DNA from: Callaeas wilsoni
Lineage: Eukaryota > Chordata > Aves > Passeriformes > Callaeidae
Reading direction: 5' to 3'
Length of the DNA stretch: 64,000 nt
Assembly: GCA_013398955.1 (NCBI GenBank)
Contig: VWPU01003056.1
Coordinates: forward strand, 248,001 to 312,000
In this document: piece after piece, positions 48,420-59,200 of the stretch
Layout of the letters: the number at the start of each line of letters is the position of its first letter
Numbering within the stretch: the first letter of the stretch is position 1
Notes under the pieces: generated by a model
Database searches by the model: none
The model's input: only the letters and a program-made list of their open reading frames with translations
Told to the model about the DNA's origin: nothing
Position numbers and translations under genes: made by a program

Positions 48420-49181
48420 ACTATAAAGAATAACACTGACTGTCTCAAGCTGTGGTAATGTATTCAGGCAACACAACTGAGTCAGAGCTAATTGAATTTA
48501 AAAGCAGGTATTACATCTGTGCCTTCAGAGTGAGTACATCCTGAAAATCACTTCAGTGATGAAGTGTTTTACCCAACTACTACTTAATCTTTTTACATAG
48601 AAAGCAGAATTAACCCCGCTGTGCAGCCTTCATTAAGGAAACCAAATGAAGTTACCTGGTGAGATTCAAATGTGCTCCAAGTGGTAAAACTTCAGCTGAA
48701 GTTTCTTAAATCCAGAGGGACTTTTCTTTCTATTTCCTTTTTTTTTGGTTAAAAATCCTACAAAGTGGTTTAAACCAGGTCAGTTATCTGGGCCCTGTTT
48801 TACTTTCCATCGTTAAATCTGAGAGGAAATAAGCGCACCAGGCCCTGGATAAATACGTGTATGACTGGAGAAATGGGTCAGCTTCCTGCACCCCTCTCCT
48901 GGAACCATCTGTACCTGCCCTCTTTTCCCTATGCCCACCCCGTTTTCTCCTTTGCTCCAGACTGTCTCCCTCTCTCCAGAAAGGTAAAATAAAGGAAGGA
49001 GAAAACATGCCTTGAAGAAAGCCCCAAAAATAATCCAACCCCCTCTGCAACAGCGCTGAGCATCATCCAGAGCCCCCTGCTCCTCCCAGAAAATCCTCGG
49101 GCAGGGCAGCAGCTCTAAAGCAACGAGACATGGACCCTTTGTGGGCAAAGTAAAAACCCACAGTTCTTTATATACAGAGAG
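48420..49181. other. AT-rich unique sequence
   Basis: No gene is recognised. Positions 48430-48780 are AT-rich and repeat-free, with runs such as AGCTAATTGAATTTAAAAGC, and are a candidate conserved element. The remainder is unremarkable. Confidence 0.4.
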
Positions 49182-49240
49182 AGTCATAAAATGATTTGGG
49201 TTGGAAGGATCTTAAAGATCATCTAGTTCCAACCCCCTAT
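49182..49240 (-). mobile_element. Short CR1 3' end, minus strand
   Basis: The plus strand reads GAGTCATAAAATGATTTGGG, TTGGAAGGATC and TTAAAGATCATCTAGTTCC, AACCCCC. Only about 58 bases of 3' terminus remain, well preserved, with AT-rich simple sequence directly to the right. Confidence 0.92.
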
Positions 49241-49254
49241 ACATAAAGATATAC

Positions 49255-49320
49255 ACTCACACTTATATGTACCTATTCAAGTAAATATATATATACACAC
49301 ACTCATATAGATATTTTTGC
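49255..49320. repeat. TA/CA simple repeat
   Basis: AAATATATATATACACACAC and neighbouring ATA/ATG words make a short dinucleotide tract just inside the truncated CR1 copy. It has no further features. Confidence 0.75.
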
Positions 49321-51316
49321 TTTATATTCTGTTACTTCTTTCATTTGGTATATTACTTTATGCATTTATAGATACAGATGTGTATCACACACATGCAAAT
49401 CCCTTTACGTGCTTGGTCTCTTACTATGCACCAAGCAAAAGCCCAGAGCAATGAACTGAGTCCAGAGCTCGTTGCACCCACCTTGCTCCCATCCCTGGGC
49501 TGCTGCAGGGTCCTGGGGGAGGAGGCAGATCCTCCTTCTGGGCCAGGAAAAGAGCAGGAAAAACACCCCAAAGAACCATCTGTAAAACTATTCCAGCAAA
49601 TCAACATTTTTGGCTGGCTGTATTTATCCATCAGTTCCCAAGGCAGCCACGAGGGAGCTGGGAAAGCTGTGGGGATCCCCTTGACGCTTCATGAATTTCA
49701 AGCGCAGACAATTGATTTACATCGGCAGAAATTTGCATGGGGAGAAAAAAAAACTGGAAAAAAAAAAGAAAAAGAAAAAAAAAAAAACCTTAAAAATGAG
49801 CTCTTCACCATTCATTAATTTTCTCTAAAATTCATTCATCCAATTAGGCAGCTGAAATGGTGCGTTGTAATTTAGATACCCTGTGACACACCATGACTAT
49901 TGATGGTTCCTGATTTAAAGGGAACAGGAATGGAATAAATCTCAGGCTACAGGCTCTTCAAAACCTAATTTCCTTCTAGTTATGAACCAGGAAATCATCC
50001 GGAGAAATCAGGAGAGGTTCAGACAAATTTAGGTTGGGCATCAAGGAACGAAGCAGGTTCTTTGCTGGCTGTGAGCTCACAGCTCTGAATTTGGGGGGAT
50101 TTTTCCTTTATGAAACATCTCATCACTTATTATTGATGGATCTGAACAGGGGCACCCACCCTCATGTGTCCACCCCAGAGAGCATCTCCTGCCATCACCA
50201 GTGCTCTTAACTGAGGTTTCATTTTCAATCTCTGCATCTTTATTAGCAGCAAGAGGTTTTTTGGAAGGCAACTGCCAAAGTCAGGACATCAGGTTTATGC
50301 TGCAGAGGACAGGGTTTAACTGTAATAAACAGGGTGATTTTACCGTTGCCTCCTTGCCTTCAAGAGTCACTGCAATTTGCTGACCGAGGTGGAAGGGGTT
50401 GTTATCAGGGTGATAAAGCAGCGCCCTGGGGGTCCTAAGGATGTTCCCAGCCAGGCCTTCCCACTCCATGGGGTTTGACCCATTTTGCAGAGAAGGAAAG
50501 TGAAGTACCAATTATGTTCAAGTTTTTCAAGGTAATTGTCAAGTTGAATAAAGCTGCAATTCCAGAAAAGAAATCTCATTGAGGTCCTAAAACACGTGGA
50601 AATATTACATTTACCTCAGTTTCTCTTACTGACCTCATTGGGAGAGGTCTCCATCCACTTGTCCACAAAATGCATTTAAGCATCCCCATTTAGCACAGCT
50701 GAAGAGGGAAATACGGGGCTGGACTGTCATTTGGAGACTTCCCACAAATCTTCCACGAGATTTCCGATCACAGGCTGTGGAAGGGAGCTGAGGACTTCAC
50801 ATTTTCCCAGGGATCACAAAAGTCCAGGGCTGGGCATGGGGTCCTGCCCCTGCAGGAACACAGAGCATCAATAACACAGCAGTAAATGTTCCAGGCAGCT
50901 GCTTTCATCCTGCAGGTGAACGTGGAGATGCAGAGAGATGTGTTTAGAGACTCATCATGGAAACACGGGAGCACCTACTGAGTTTCCCAGGACTTAGGGT
51001 GAAGTGCAGAGATGCACTTTAGGTGCTGTAACTTAGGTAATGAGGTGCCTAAGATAGGTGCTGGGATGCTCAAGGACACATCTCCAGGGGTGTTTCATGC
51101 AGAGACCAGTGCTTTCCGTGAGGGAAGTCTCTTTTCCCTGGCTGCATCAAAGGATTTTCCTGAAGTTCCACTGAAAGCTTGGGGCACTGCCAGGGTTTAA
51201 ATCCACATCCTCAGCTTTAGCCCAACACCTTGGCTCCCAAGCACACACAGTGAGAGCACCCCCAATATAAACTCCTGGTCTGGGCAGTCACAGAAGCTTT
51301 TTTACCCCTCATCACT
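49321..51316. other. Unique sequence with an A-rich tract
   Basis: No gene is recognised. The A-rich run at 49745-49790 has its own entry. At 50475-50500 the words CATTTTGCAGAGAAGG, and at 51185-51240 GGGTTTAAATCCACATCC, resemble decayed MIR-type SINE segments, too short to call. Confidence 0.4.
49745..49790. repeat. A-rich tract
   Basis: Runs of 9-13 A are interrupted by CTGG, G and G. It could be taken for a retroposed poly-A tail, but the sequence to its left is not a recognisable processed gene copy, and avian retropseudogenes are rare. Confidence 0.9.
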
Positions 51317-51510
51317 TACAGAATCATGGAATGGTTTAGGCTGGAAGGGACCTTAAAGCCCAGCGAGTGCCACCCCTGCCATGGGCAGGGACACCTTCCA
51401 CCATTCCAGGCTGCTCCCAGCCCCGTCCAACCTGGCCTTGGACACTGCCAGGGATCCAGAGGCAGCCACAGCTGCTCTGGGCACCCTGTGCCAGAGCCTC
51501 CCCTCATCAT
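51317..51510 (-). mobile_element. CR1 LINE 3' fragment, minus strand
   Basis: The plus strand reads ACAGAATCATGGAATGG, CTGGAAGGGACCTTAAAG, GCCATGGGCAGGGACACC, CCCCGTCCAACCTGGCC, TTGGACACTGCCAGGGATCC and CACAGCTGCTCTGGGCACC, ending near GTGCCAGAGCCTCCC. It is the same subfamily as the copies at 3776, 44692 and 45478, in the opposite orientation to the last two. Confidence 0.95.
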
Positions 51511-52440
51511 GGGTGCATTTCTTCCCTGACCCTGGTATTCCATCCTTGTGAGGAGGAGAACTGCCTAAAATCTCTGCCTGGAGAGGCTTTGGGAGGAGGA
51601 GGTGACCCAAACCTTCACAAGCAGCTCCGTGCCCTGAGGGATGGCTCCTGCTGCTCCACCACCAGGAGAAGCACCTGCCTTTCTTTCTATTCCTCAAAAA
51701 AAATTAAACTGCAGAAACACAGAGTTAATATCTGGAGGCGAAAGGGAAGCTCCTGGTGCCAGGTCCCATCAGCACTGGGGGAAAAAAGAGGTCCCCAGTC
51801 CCCAAAAGCCTCCCAGAAAAAAACCAGGAAGAAGTAAATAAATTTCACTGAGCCTTTTGAAATGGTTTAATTGCCTTTGTGCTCTAATTGCTCCTGGTTT
51901 TACAGCCTCATTTCTTGTCATAAAATTAGTCCCACTTTTTATGCTTTTTCCTTTTCTACTGGTCTGTGATTATTATTTTTTAATTGCTTTGGTGTGTTGA
52001 TCTCTCCCTCGTCTCCCCCGGGAAGAGGAAAAGGGACCTAATTCTGCGGCTGTTGCCTGCATGGAGGATGTTGCAGCTGCTGAAAGGAGATGGACGGTCA
52101 CATTTTGAGGTGAATATTAACATTAACCCCTCCAAAACTGTCACGAATACCCAAAGGCAGGGCTGGGCACAGGGACTATGCATCCAAGCAGAGCCCATCC
52201 CCAAGAGGAGGCAACAGTGATTAAGAACACAGCAACTCTGGCAGGATTTTCTGGAGAAAGATTTCTTGCTGCAAACCACAACTATCAGGAACACAATAAA
52301 AGCATAGGAGGAAACCAAACCACCTGAAAAAGATGAAAACTGTGTCACCTGTAACCCTTTTAATAACCATCTTATTTCAGCCAGCACCAACATGTCCTCG
52401 CCGCCTCCCAGCTCAGCATCTCTGTCTGCTTGGGGCTTGA
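51511..52440. other. Unique sequence before duplicated element copy B
   Basis: No gene is recognised. Positions 51835-52000 are T-rich. The 52200-52440 stretch shares no visible similarity with the left flank of copy A, which is why I treat the duplicated element as starting near 52441. Confidence 0.4.
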
Positions 52441-52595
52441 TGTACAGCTGCAATAGGAAGCCATGCGTGAAGTTTATTAAGGCTGGCTAATTTCTATCGG
52501 TTCTGTGTACTATTGATTCCATCTCTACTGTTATCTTGCTCTGTCTGGACCTAAAAAGTGATTTAAAAACAAGGAAAAAAAGCATATAATTCTTT
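52441..52595. repeat. Duplicated non-coding element, copy B
   Basis: This is the partner of 15201-15360. The shared core runs from ACAGCT through GAAGCCATGC, GAAGTTTATTAA, CTAATTT and CTATC to GTTCTG. Relative to copy A it has two adjacent substitutions (AA to GG) after TTTATTAA, a one-base loss in the T run of CTAATTTT, and scattered transitions. The right half is weaker but colinear, ending with ATTTAAAAACAAGG and AAGCATATAATTC. The sharp core and loose tail would suit a constrained binding-site cluster or an old repeat family member. Confidence 0.8.
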
Positions 52596-54197
52596 GAAAA
52601 TGCAAGTATTATGGGATGTGAGACGTTGCCATGTTGGATGCATTAGCAACACACTGCAAAGGAATGTGTCTGAGATACAAATCTTATTAAGGGGACTTTG
52701 ATGATGTTGAGACTAAAAATGAGGAAGCACTTTGAGCTGAACCAAAACACAGAGTTGAATCTGAACTCAGCTCCGCAAATTTCTGTCTCAGGGGTGGAAG
52801 GAAAATTGGATTTGCCTTGGCTTTCAGCCAGCCTTCCTTCATCCTGAACTAGCTCTCCACTGTCCAACCTCTCCCACGTCCTTGGAGTTACTCCCAGTTT
52901 ATGGCATAAGCAAGAGTGAGCTCAGAGGAGCAGCTCTACCCACCGTGATGCTCAGGGCTGGCGCAGGTTCTCCTTGGTGCAGGTCCTGTAGTGTCAGAAA
53001 TGCAGATCCTCAGTGCAGGAAAGCAAACCTTGAAGCCTCCTCCAGGGCACACACGGGTGGCACAGATCTCCAGCCCAGCCCAGGGCTTCCCTCCTGCTCC
53101 TCCATGAAATGAGGCCACGGGATGGAGAGGCCAAGTCCCACACGCGTCGCAGTCCCACCCCAAGAGCAGCATTCCCAAGTGAGCCAAGCTTTTCCTCACG
53201 GCTGGATCATCAGCCTGGTGTCCTGGGCTCCACAAAACAAAAAGACAACAGTAACAGAGCAAGTTAGACACAGATCCTGGCTGAATCCAAACCTTCCCGG
53301 AGCTGTGGGATGCCAGGATTTGGGTCAGGCCCATCTGTACTGAGTTCATTGGCTCCCTCAGCTAAGTGGCACAACCCCCCCTGCAGTGACATTTAAAACA
53401 TAATAATTAAGAAATAAAGATGTAATCATCTCCTTTAGCCCGTTCTCCAAGCCCAGCTCCCTGTCAATCACAGGGACAGGCACAGCCTGCCCTGTCCAAG
53501 CTCAGCCCTCCACTCCCACAGCTCTCCCTGCCCTGCCAAAACCAGAAGTGTTCTTCTCCTTCCCAATTTTCCATGGGTTTAGGTCACCTCCATTTCCTTT
53601 CCAGTGCAATCCAGGGCCATCGACCACCCCAGAGCAACAGCACAAGGAGAATTTGTCCTGGCTGGACGGAAAACAAGAAGGCAAAGTAGAGCTGAAGGCT
53701 GCAAGATGAGTTGCGGGAATGAGAGTGCTTTGTGGGATGTCATCCAATTCCTGCTGGAGAGAATCCATCATCCCCTTGGTGCTCACCTGCCTCTGCGCCC
53801 AGAGACACCAAAGATATCCAGGTGCCTCAGAGACCTCCGAAACTTTGCCATACCAACTCGAGGTGGAGCACTCTGGGGGGACATTGAAGGGAAACCCCAA
53901 ATGAAGTTGGTAAAGCTGAGGAATATCTGGAAGAAACAGTGGAACCCAGCAGGAGTGTTCCCTGTGGCTGCAGCCTGTAACCTTGTGCTTGTCCCAGGTA
54001 TTTTCCAAACTTTCCTGGAGAACGTCTCTGCAGTACAATATTCCACCTTGCAGACAGCCCAAGGGAAGAGATGTAGGATGAGCTGAGGCTCAAGCCGCCT
54101 CTGAATTCAGCTCACTGCCAGTCCCTGTGCGCAGTTTGGAAACGGGGCCTTTGTCACTCTCAGAGAGATATCAAGGGAACTGCTTGTGGGTTTGTTG
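52596..54197. other. Unique non-coding sequence
   Basis: No gene is recognised. Opposing frames at 53502-54062 (minus) and 53604-54086 (plus) are each over 150 codons and overlap almost entirely, so at most one could be real. Neither resembles a known family. Confidence 0.4.
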
Positions 54198-54215
54198 TTT
54201 TTTTTTTTTTTTTTT
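54198..54215. repeat. Poly-T run (18 T) beside a CR1 end
   Basis: Eighteen consecutive T lie ten bases left of a minus-strand CR1 3' end. CR1 does not make poly-A tails, so this is probably a pre-existing or later simple run near the insertion site. Confidence 0.95.
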
Positions 54216-54225
54216 GCTGCAGTGT

Positions 54226-54345
54226 ATTCATAGAATCCCAGGATAGTTTGGATTGGAAGGGACCTTAAAGTTCACCGTGTTCCACCCCCTGCCATGGGCA
54301 GGACACCTTCCTCTAGACCAGGTCATCCCAAGTGGGCCTTGAGCA
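54226..54345 (-). mobile_element. CR1 LINE 3' fragment, minus strand
   Basis: The plus strand reads TTCATAGAATCCCAGGATAG, TTGGATTGGAAGGGACC, GCCATGGGCAGGACACC and TTCCTCTAGACCAGG, fading after GGCCTTGAGCACT. It is a 5'-truncated copy of about 120 bases, with the first octamer unit kept. Confidence 0.92.
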
Positions 54346-56109
54346 CTCAGCATTGCAGAGGAAGCGATGGGCAGAGGGGCGGAGACGACAAGCTTCACCC
54401 CCAGTGCTGCATCAGCGGCCAGGCGCTTCCCAAAGAGCCGAGGAGCAGCCCCATGGCTCTGACATTTGCGATGCATTAAGTTTAAACATTTTCAATAAAG
54501 AAAAACAATCCATTCAGACTTGCTTTATGATTCATAGTAATTGCAAATAGAAGCAGTTAATATAATTGTCCAGCTGAGACCAGCAGGCTGGGAACATGTA
54601 GCAGTGAGAAGTACAATCAGGGAAGGTTGGGAGGGAATTTAAGTGCAGGTTAAGCAAATGCATTACTTTAATAACACACAGAGACAGCCCTTGTAGTTAT
54701 AGAGAGGATAAAATAAATATTGTACCAGAAATCTACCGAATGGGAGGTTTTATCACCAAGAACTGCCCGCTCGCTATTTACTTTCAATTTAGATTTTACA
54801 AAAGCTGCACTTGCCATTTTTTTTATGTATAGAAGACAATGACTTGAATTGACAAATGACCTTATTTCTCCATAAGTTTTACAAGGGAGCCTCAGTTTCT
54901 CAAAGAAAAATGATCACCTCCCAGCAGTCATCCTGGAGACAGAAAAAGGCTTTTTCTTCTCTTTTTATTTTTTATTTTAGAAAAGGAGGACTATAATTCA
55001 AAGAGAAGATGGTGCTCCTGCTCCTCTCTGCCTTGGAGGAGGGCCAACCCCTTTGACTTCTCCAAATCACAAAGCGAAGGGACCTGTTTCTCTGCAGTGG
55101 TTCTGTGTCTGAATTTCAGCCCTTTCCTCACCCCAGCTCAGACATGACCATGCTGGTGCATCGTGGTCTGGGAGGGCAGTCCAGCTTTAGGGCACAGCTC
55201 TTGTGCATGACCCTACTTCAGCTTTCCCAGTCCTGAAAATTAGAGTTTCCCCCCTTTTAAATAATTAACTTGAGCTGGTTCAGTGTGAAGCAAGTACAGA
55301 GGAGGGGAGGCAAGAAGAAGCTGTTGAAAGACGTCATCTTCATCATCATTTGTCCAGCTTAACCAAGCCCTGGCTCTCCAGAGAAGAGCTATAGTGCTTT
55401 ATTAAAAGATATTTCTGAGGGCAACACATTAAATTAAAGTATCTTTTTCACGGACTTAATGACACATAAACAGCCAAACAAAACAGAACATTCTCTCATT
55501 AGAACCGTTTATAATATATTAAGGGTCTTAAAAATTCACTATTCACAGGCACCTTTCTCTTGGTGATGGGGGAGAATGAAGATGTGCAGGACTGAAGGGA
55601 CTACCTGCGGTACAGAAAAAGAAACACTGTTGTCAAACTCCTTCTGCCTGGTGTCCTCTGTTATTCTGGAGGGGGATGGATTAATGAACTGTATTAATTC
55701 TGGGGTGGCAGTGCCTAGGTGTTGTTACCTCTGCAGCCAGTTGAATATTCCAGCATCCCCCATCCAGATGATGGGTTAAAAATGCAGGATAAGAAATGCA
55801 AAAAATATCAATCCCTGTCCGAAAAACCCACCCAAACTCAAATGAATATCATCTCTTTCAGGGCCCCCCAGGACCATCCATGACACCCCATGTTGCAGGT
55901 AAACACGCCTGTATCCAGAGGGATTCATACCAGGAGGAGGAGTCAGGGAATGTAATTCTAAAGCCACAAAATTTAGCATAAGAGGGTAATGGGATTGCGG
56001 TGTCTTTCCAGTAAATGTCATTGCTGTAATTAGGAGAACAATTATTGTCAGCCGGCAGAATTGTCCCCTATCTGTCATTTCAGCAGGAGCAGCCAGAGCC
56101 ACAATTAAG
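54346..56109. other. AT-rich unique sequence, candidate conserved block
   Basis: No gene is recognised. Positions 54480-54870 and 55380-55560 are long AT-rich, repeat-free runs with TAAT and TTTAAT cores. They are candidate regulatory elements judged on composition alone. Confidence 0.4.
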
Positions 56110-56255
56110 CCCCGCACGGGTGGGTCGCCGGTTCAAACCCCGCTGAACGGGATCGCCGAGGGCGGAGCAGCGGCCGCTGCCAGCCGGGGCTGCTGGGGAC
56201 GGGGATCTCGTGGGTCCCTCCCCACAGTGCCTGCCCCTCCGCCTCCTCTCGGGAG
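56110..56255. promoter_or_regulatory. Small CpG cluster
   Basis: About 16 CpGs fall in roughly 145 bases, including GGGTCGCCGG, CGCCGAGGGCGGAG and AGCGGCCGCTG. It is the second densest CpG patch after 16441-16760 and could be a small CpG island or enhancer. A plus-strand frame at 56298-56543 lies just downstream, but its translation resembles nothing known. Confidence 0.4.
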
Positions 56256-59200
56256 AGTGCTGTAGACAGAAACTTTCTTTATTACAGCACCAGCCCGATG
56301 TCCTGGGCTTCTACAGGGAAGACTTTAAGCAACTGCTTAACTCTGAAAAAAATAATATGTGCTGAACCGATTTACAAATTTAAGACCTGGGAGACCAAAC
56401 CTTCCTCCACCTACAGCAGCAGGAAGCCGGAGGAGCTCCGGCGGGAGGAGGATGCCCTAGGGATGAAGGCAGCCCAGGATCACGTACGTTATCTCCAGCT
56501 TCATCCCCCTCCACTTATTTTCTCAGAGGGAAAGTTGCTCTGAGTGCAGCTGGCAGCACATCTGAAGTACGGGCACTGATGAGTGAAAAAGAAGTTCCTC
56601 GGAGGTTTGAAAAGGCGGAGGCTGCAGCCGTAGCCTGTTACTAAGAGCATCCACATCCCCAAGGACGGCTGATCTCCAGCTCGGGCCCTGCCTTTCCCAG
56701 GACACAGCCCCAGGCTCCCAAACCCCCTCTCTTGCCGCACACCCGATGTGCAAGAGCTGCTGCTGAGCTGCAGCTCAAACAGGGTCTCGGCAGGGCACAG
56801 CCCTTCCCCGACTCCTTCAGGGCGTCACCACCAGCTAAGCCAAAACCGAAAAAGCCAGAAGTATCCTGCATCCAAATTTCGGAACCTGGGTAGAGAAGAG
56901 AATTCTGTATAAAAGGAAAAGGGGATGCAGCGGAGGGAAGGAACAGAGCGGCAATTATTCCACTGAAAGCATTTGCAACATCCTTGAAGCTCGTTGTGAT
57001 TAACCGTGGCCAGAGTGCTATTAGCAGCCTGGGATGATGATTAACAAGCTCTCCTAATAGCTGTTTTTAAACCTGCTTTTAAAAAAAAAGAGCTGGAGCA
57101 GAGCTGGAAGGGGGTGGGGAGACCGGGTGGTGTCTCCACGGAAACCAGAAACAAAATGGGCTTTGGCACATCGCAGAACCAGGCAGGTAATCAAAGATTA
57201 CAACCAGTTTTAATTTAAGGTTAATTATTGTTTACTCTCTGGAGCCCGCCCCATTGGAAAGTAGCAGTCGGTCTGACCTTCAGCAGCTCGTGGTGGGGCT
57301 CTCCGGTTCGTTCCCCCTGGAAAGACTCGCCGGCATCTCCCGGTGGGAGCAGGGATGGAGGGGGAGCTGCAAGAGGGAGGAATCGATGGAGGGGGATGGT
57401 CAAAGGAAGCCGAGATGGAGGCATCCGACGGGTGGATCCTGCCCCAGCTGCGGGCTGAAAAGCTTCATTCAGCTTTATTTAACCGGTTGCCCCAACTGCA
57501 GACACGGTTAATTAATTTTGGACTCCTATTGATTTCCCATTTGGAGGAATCACAGTGTCATTTTCTCTCAAAGCCAGCCCCATTTTTATCAGTGAAAATG
57601 CTGTGTAGAGGCACCTTCCCCTGGTGACAGTTCCTACCCCCACGGAGGAGGAGACGAGGCTTTACCACAATCAGGGCACGGGTGCTGGCCCAGGGCTGGG
57701 GCATCCTGCCTAGGGATGGAGCCTGATGGGTGCGAGAATTTTGGGAGCTTCTCTCGCCAAGGGCCTGGGCTGACCAGGCACGAGCACAGCCTCCAGCTCG
57801 TCTTGGAGCGTTTCATCAGGTGGGCAAGGCTGGCTCCTTGCTCAGCCCAGACATGATGCCCCTGGACAGAGGAGGCTCAGCACCCCGTGGTCACACATCC
57901 CCCACCCTTTCCGTCCTCCTTAGCCCCCAAAGATGCCCAGGAGTCCAACTCAACCAGTGGAACCCCAACTCTACAAAATACTCCTCCTGCTCTAACTCCA
58001 CCTTGCACTTCCCCAGGCTGGATCCGCCCTGCTTTTAAACACCAAGGCAGGCTGCAAAGACAGGGGACATTTCTCAAAGTCTATCCTGGAATATACTTTT
58101 CACCCCAAGCCCCTGTTTTGAAACTGCCCTGACAGCGCTGCTGAGGAATGGCAGCTGAGATTAAGGATGGTGACAACTCCCCCGAGCTCTACTCCCTTTG
58201 CTCGGAGACAGACATATTTAATTATGATAGAAAGGAGATCCTGGTGCGTGCTGCAAATACTTAAGGTGATTTGAAGCGTGAAGCTGCATAAGGTTTGTGA
58301 GATTTGAGGTTTCCAATCTGTTTGGGCTTGTTTAGGTTGTTTCTGCTGTTTATTCCCTCTGTATTTTCACATGTTCTCAAGCACATGGGGACTTCAGGAG
58401 ACAAGTCTGAAGAAATCGGTGCAGAAAGGTTTTGATATCTTAATTTTCCATTTGATGCCATCGCTGGGAGCAATGGGAGCATGGGGTCGGATGAGGACAA
58501 GATGGGCACCAACGGAGTTATCACTTCTCTCCAGGAGCAGTTTCAGTCCCTCTCCTCAGAATTCCTCTCTCTTGTGATCATCACTGCTGATCCCTTCGCT
58601 TTGGCCTCGTAGGGATTTGCGAAGGGCTTTGTAACCAGGTGTGCACAGCAGACGGGGGGTGGAGAGGGTTTCCTCACCATGCTGATCCCTTGGGGTGAGA
58701 CCCAGGTGTCCTTTCCCTGCCACAAAATTTAGGATTGATACTGTGGCATCAGCAGGAGCAACAAGGACACCAATGGTCCTCCCAGTTCAACACACCCAAA
58801 ACAGAGAAGGAGGTTTAGTGAAACCTCCCCTGGTCTTGCATTCCCAGACACGGAGACACAAAGAAAGTGGCTGGGAAGTCAGTATGCACTTGGTCAGTTT
58901 ACTGTCCCCAACCCAACCTGCTGACACCTGGCTGCCAGAGATCGAGGGCTGGCTTGGGAGCAGCCAATGTCGTGTCCTTTTGCTTCTGATCCCAGCAGGA
59001 ACTGACCGATAGCAGATTCCAGAGCTTGATAAGAACAGGTTTAAGTCCTGCCTGGTTGGGAACACTGCAGACATTTGGAGAATATAAAACAAATGGCTTT
59101 CCAGTGTTAATATTTACCTGGGAGATCAAACGATTAAACCATAATCTGCTCAGAACTTTTCTTCTAAGTTGCCTTTGAAAATATTTATTGCATTTCCCTT

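Noticed and set aside
48227..48448. Lys/Pro/Asn/Gln-rich frame on the minus strand
   Set aside because: It is the translation of the A/C-only strand of the T/G tract.
49745..49790. Poly-A tail of a processed pseudogene
   Set aside because: The upstream sequence is not a recognisable gene copy, and avian CR1 rarely mobilises poly-A mRNAs.
53502..54086. Two opposing frames longer than 150 codons
   Set aside because: They overlap almost completely on opposite strands and neither resembles a known family.
56120..56150. tRNA T-arm-like string (GGTTCAAACCCCG)
   Set aside because: The T stem has one mismatch, no acceptor-stem partner or anticodon arm is found upstream, and the area is simply GC-rich.
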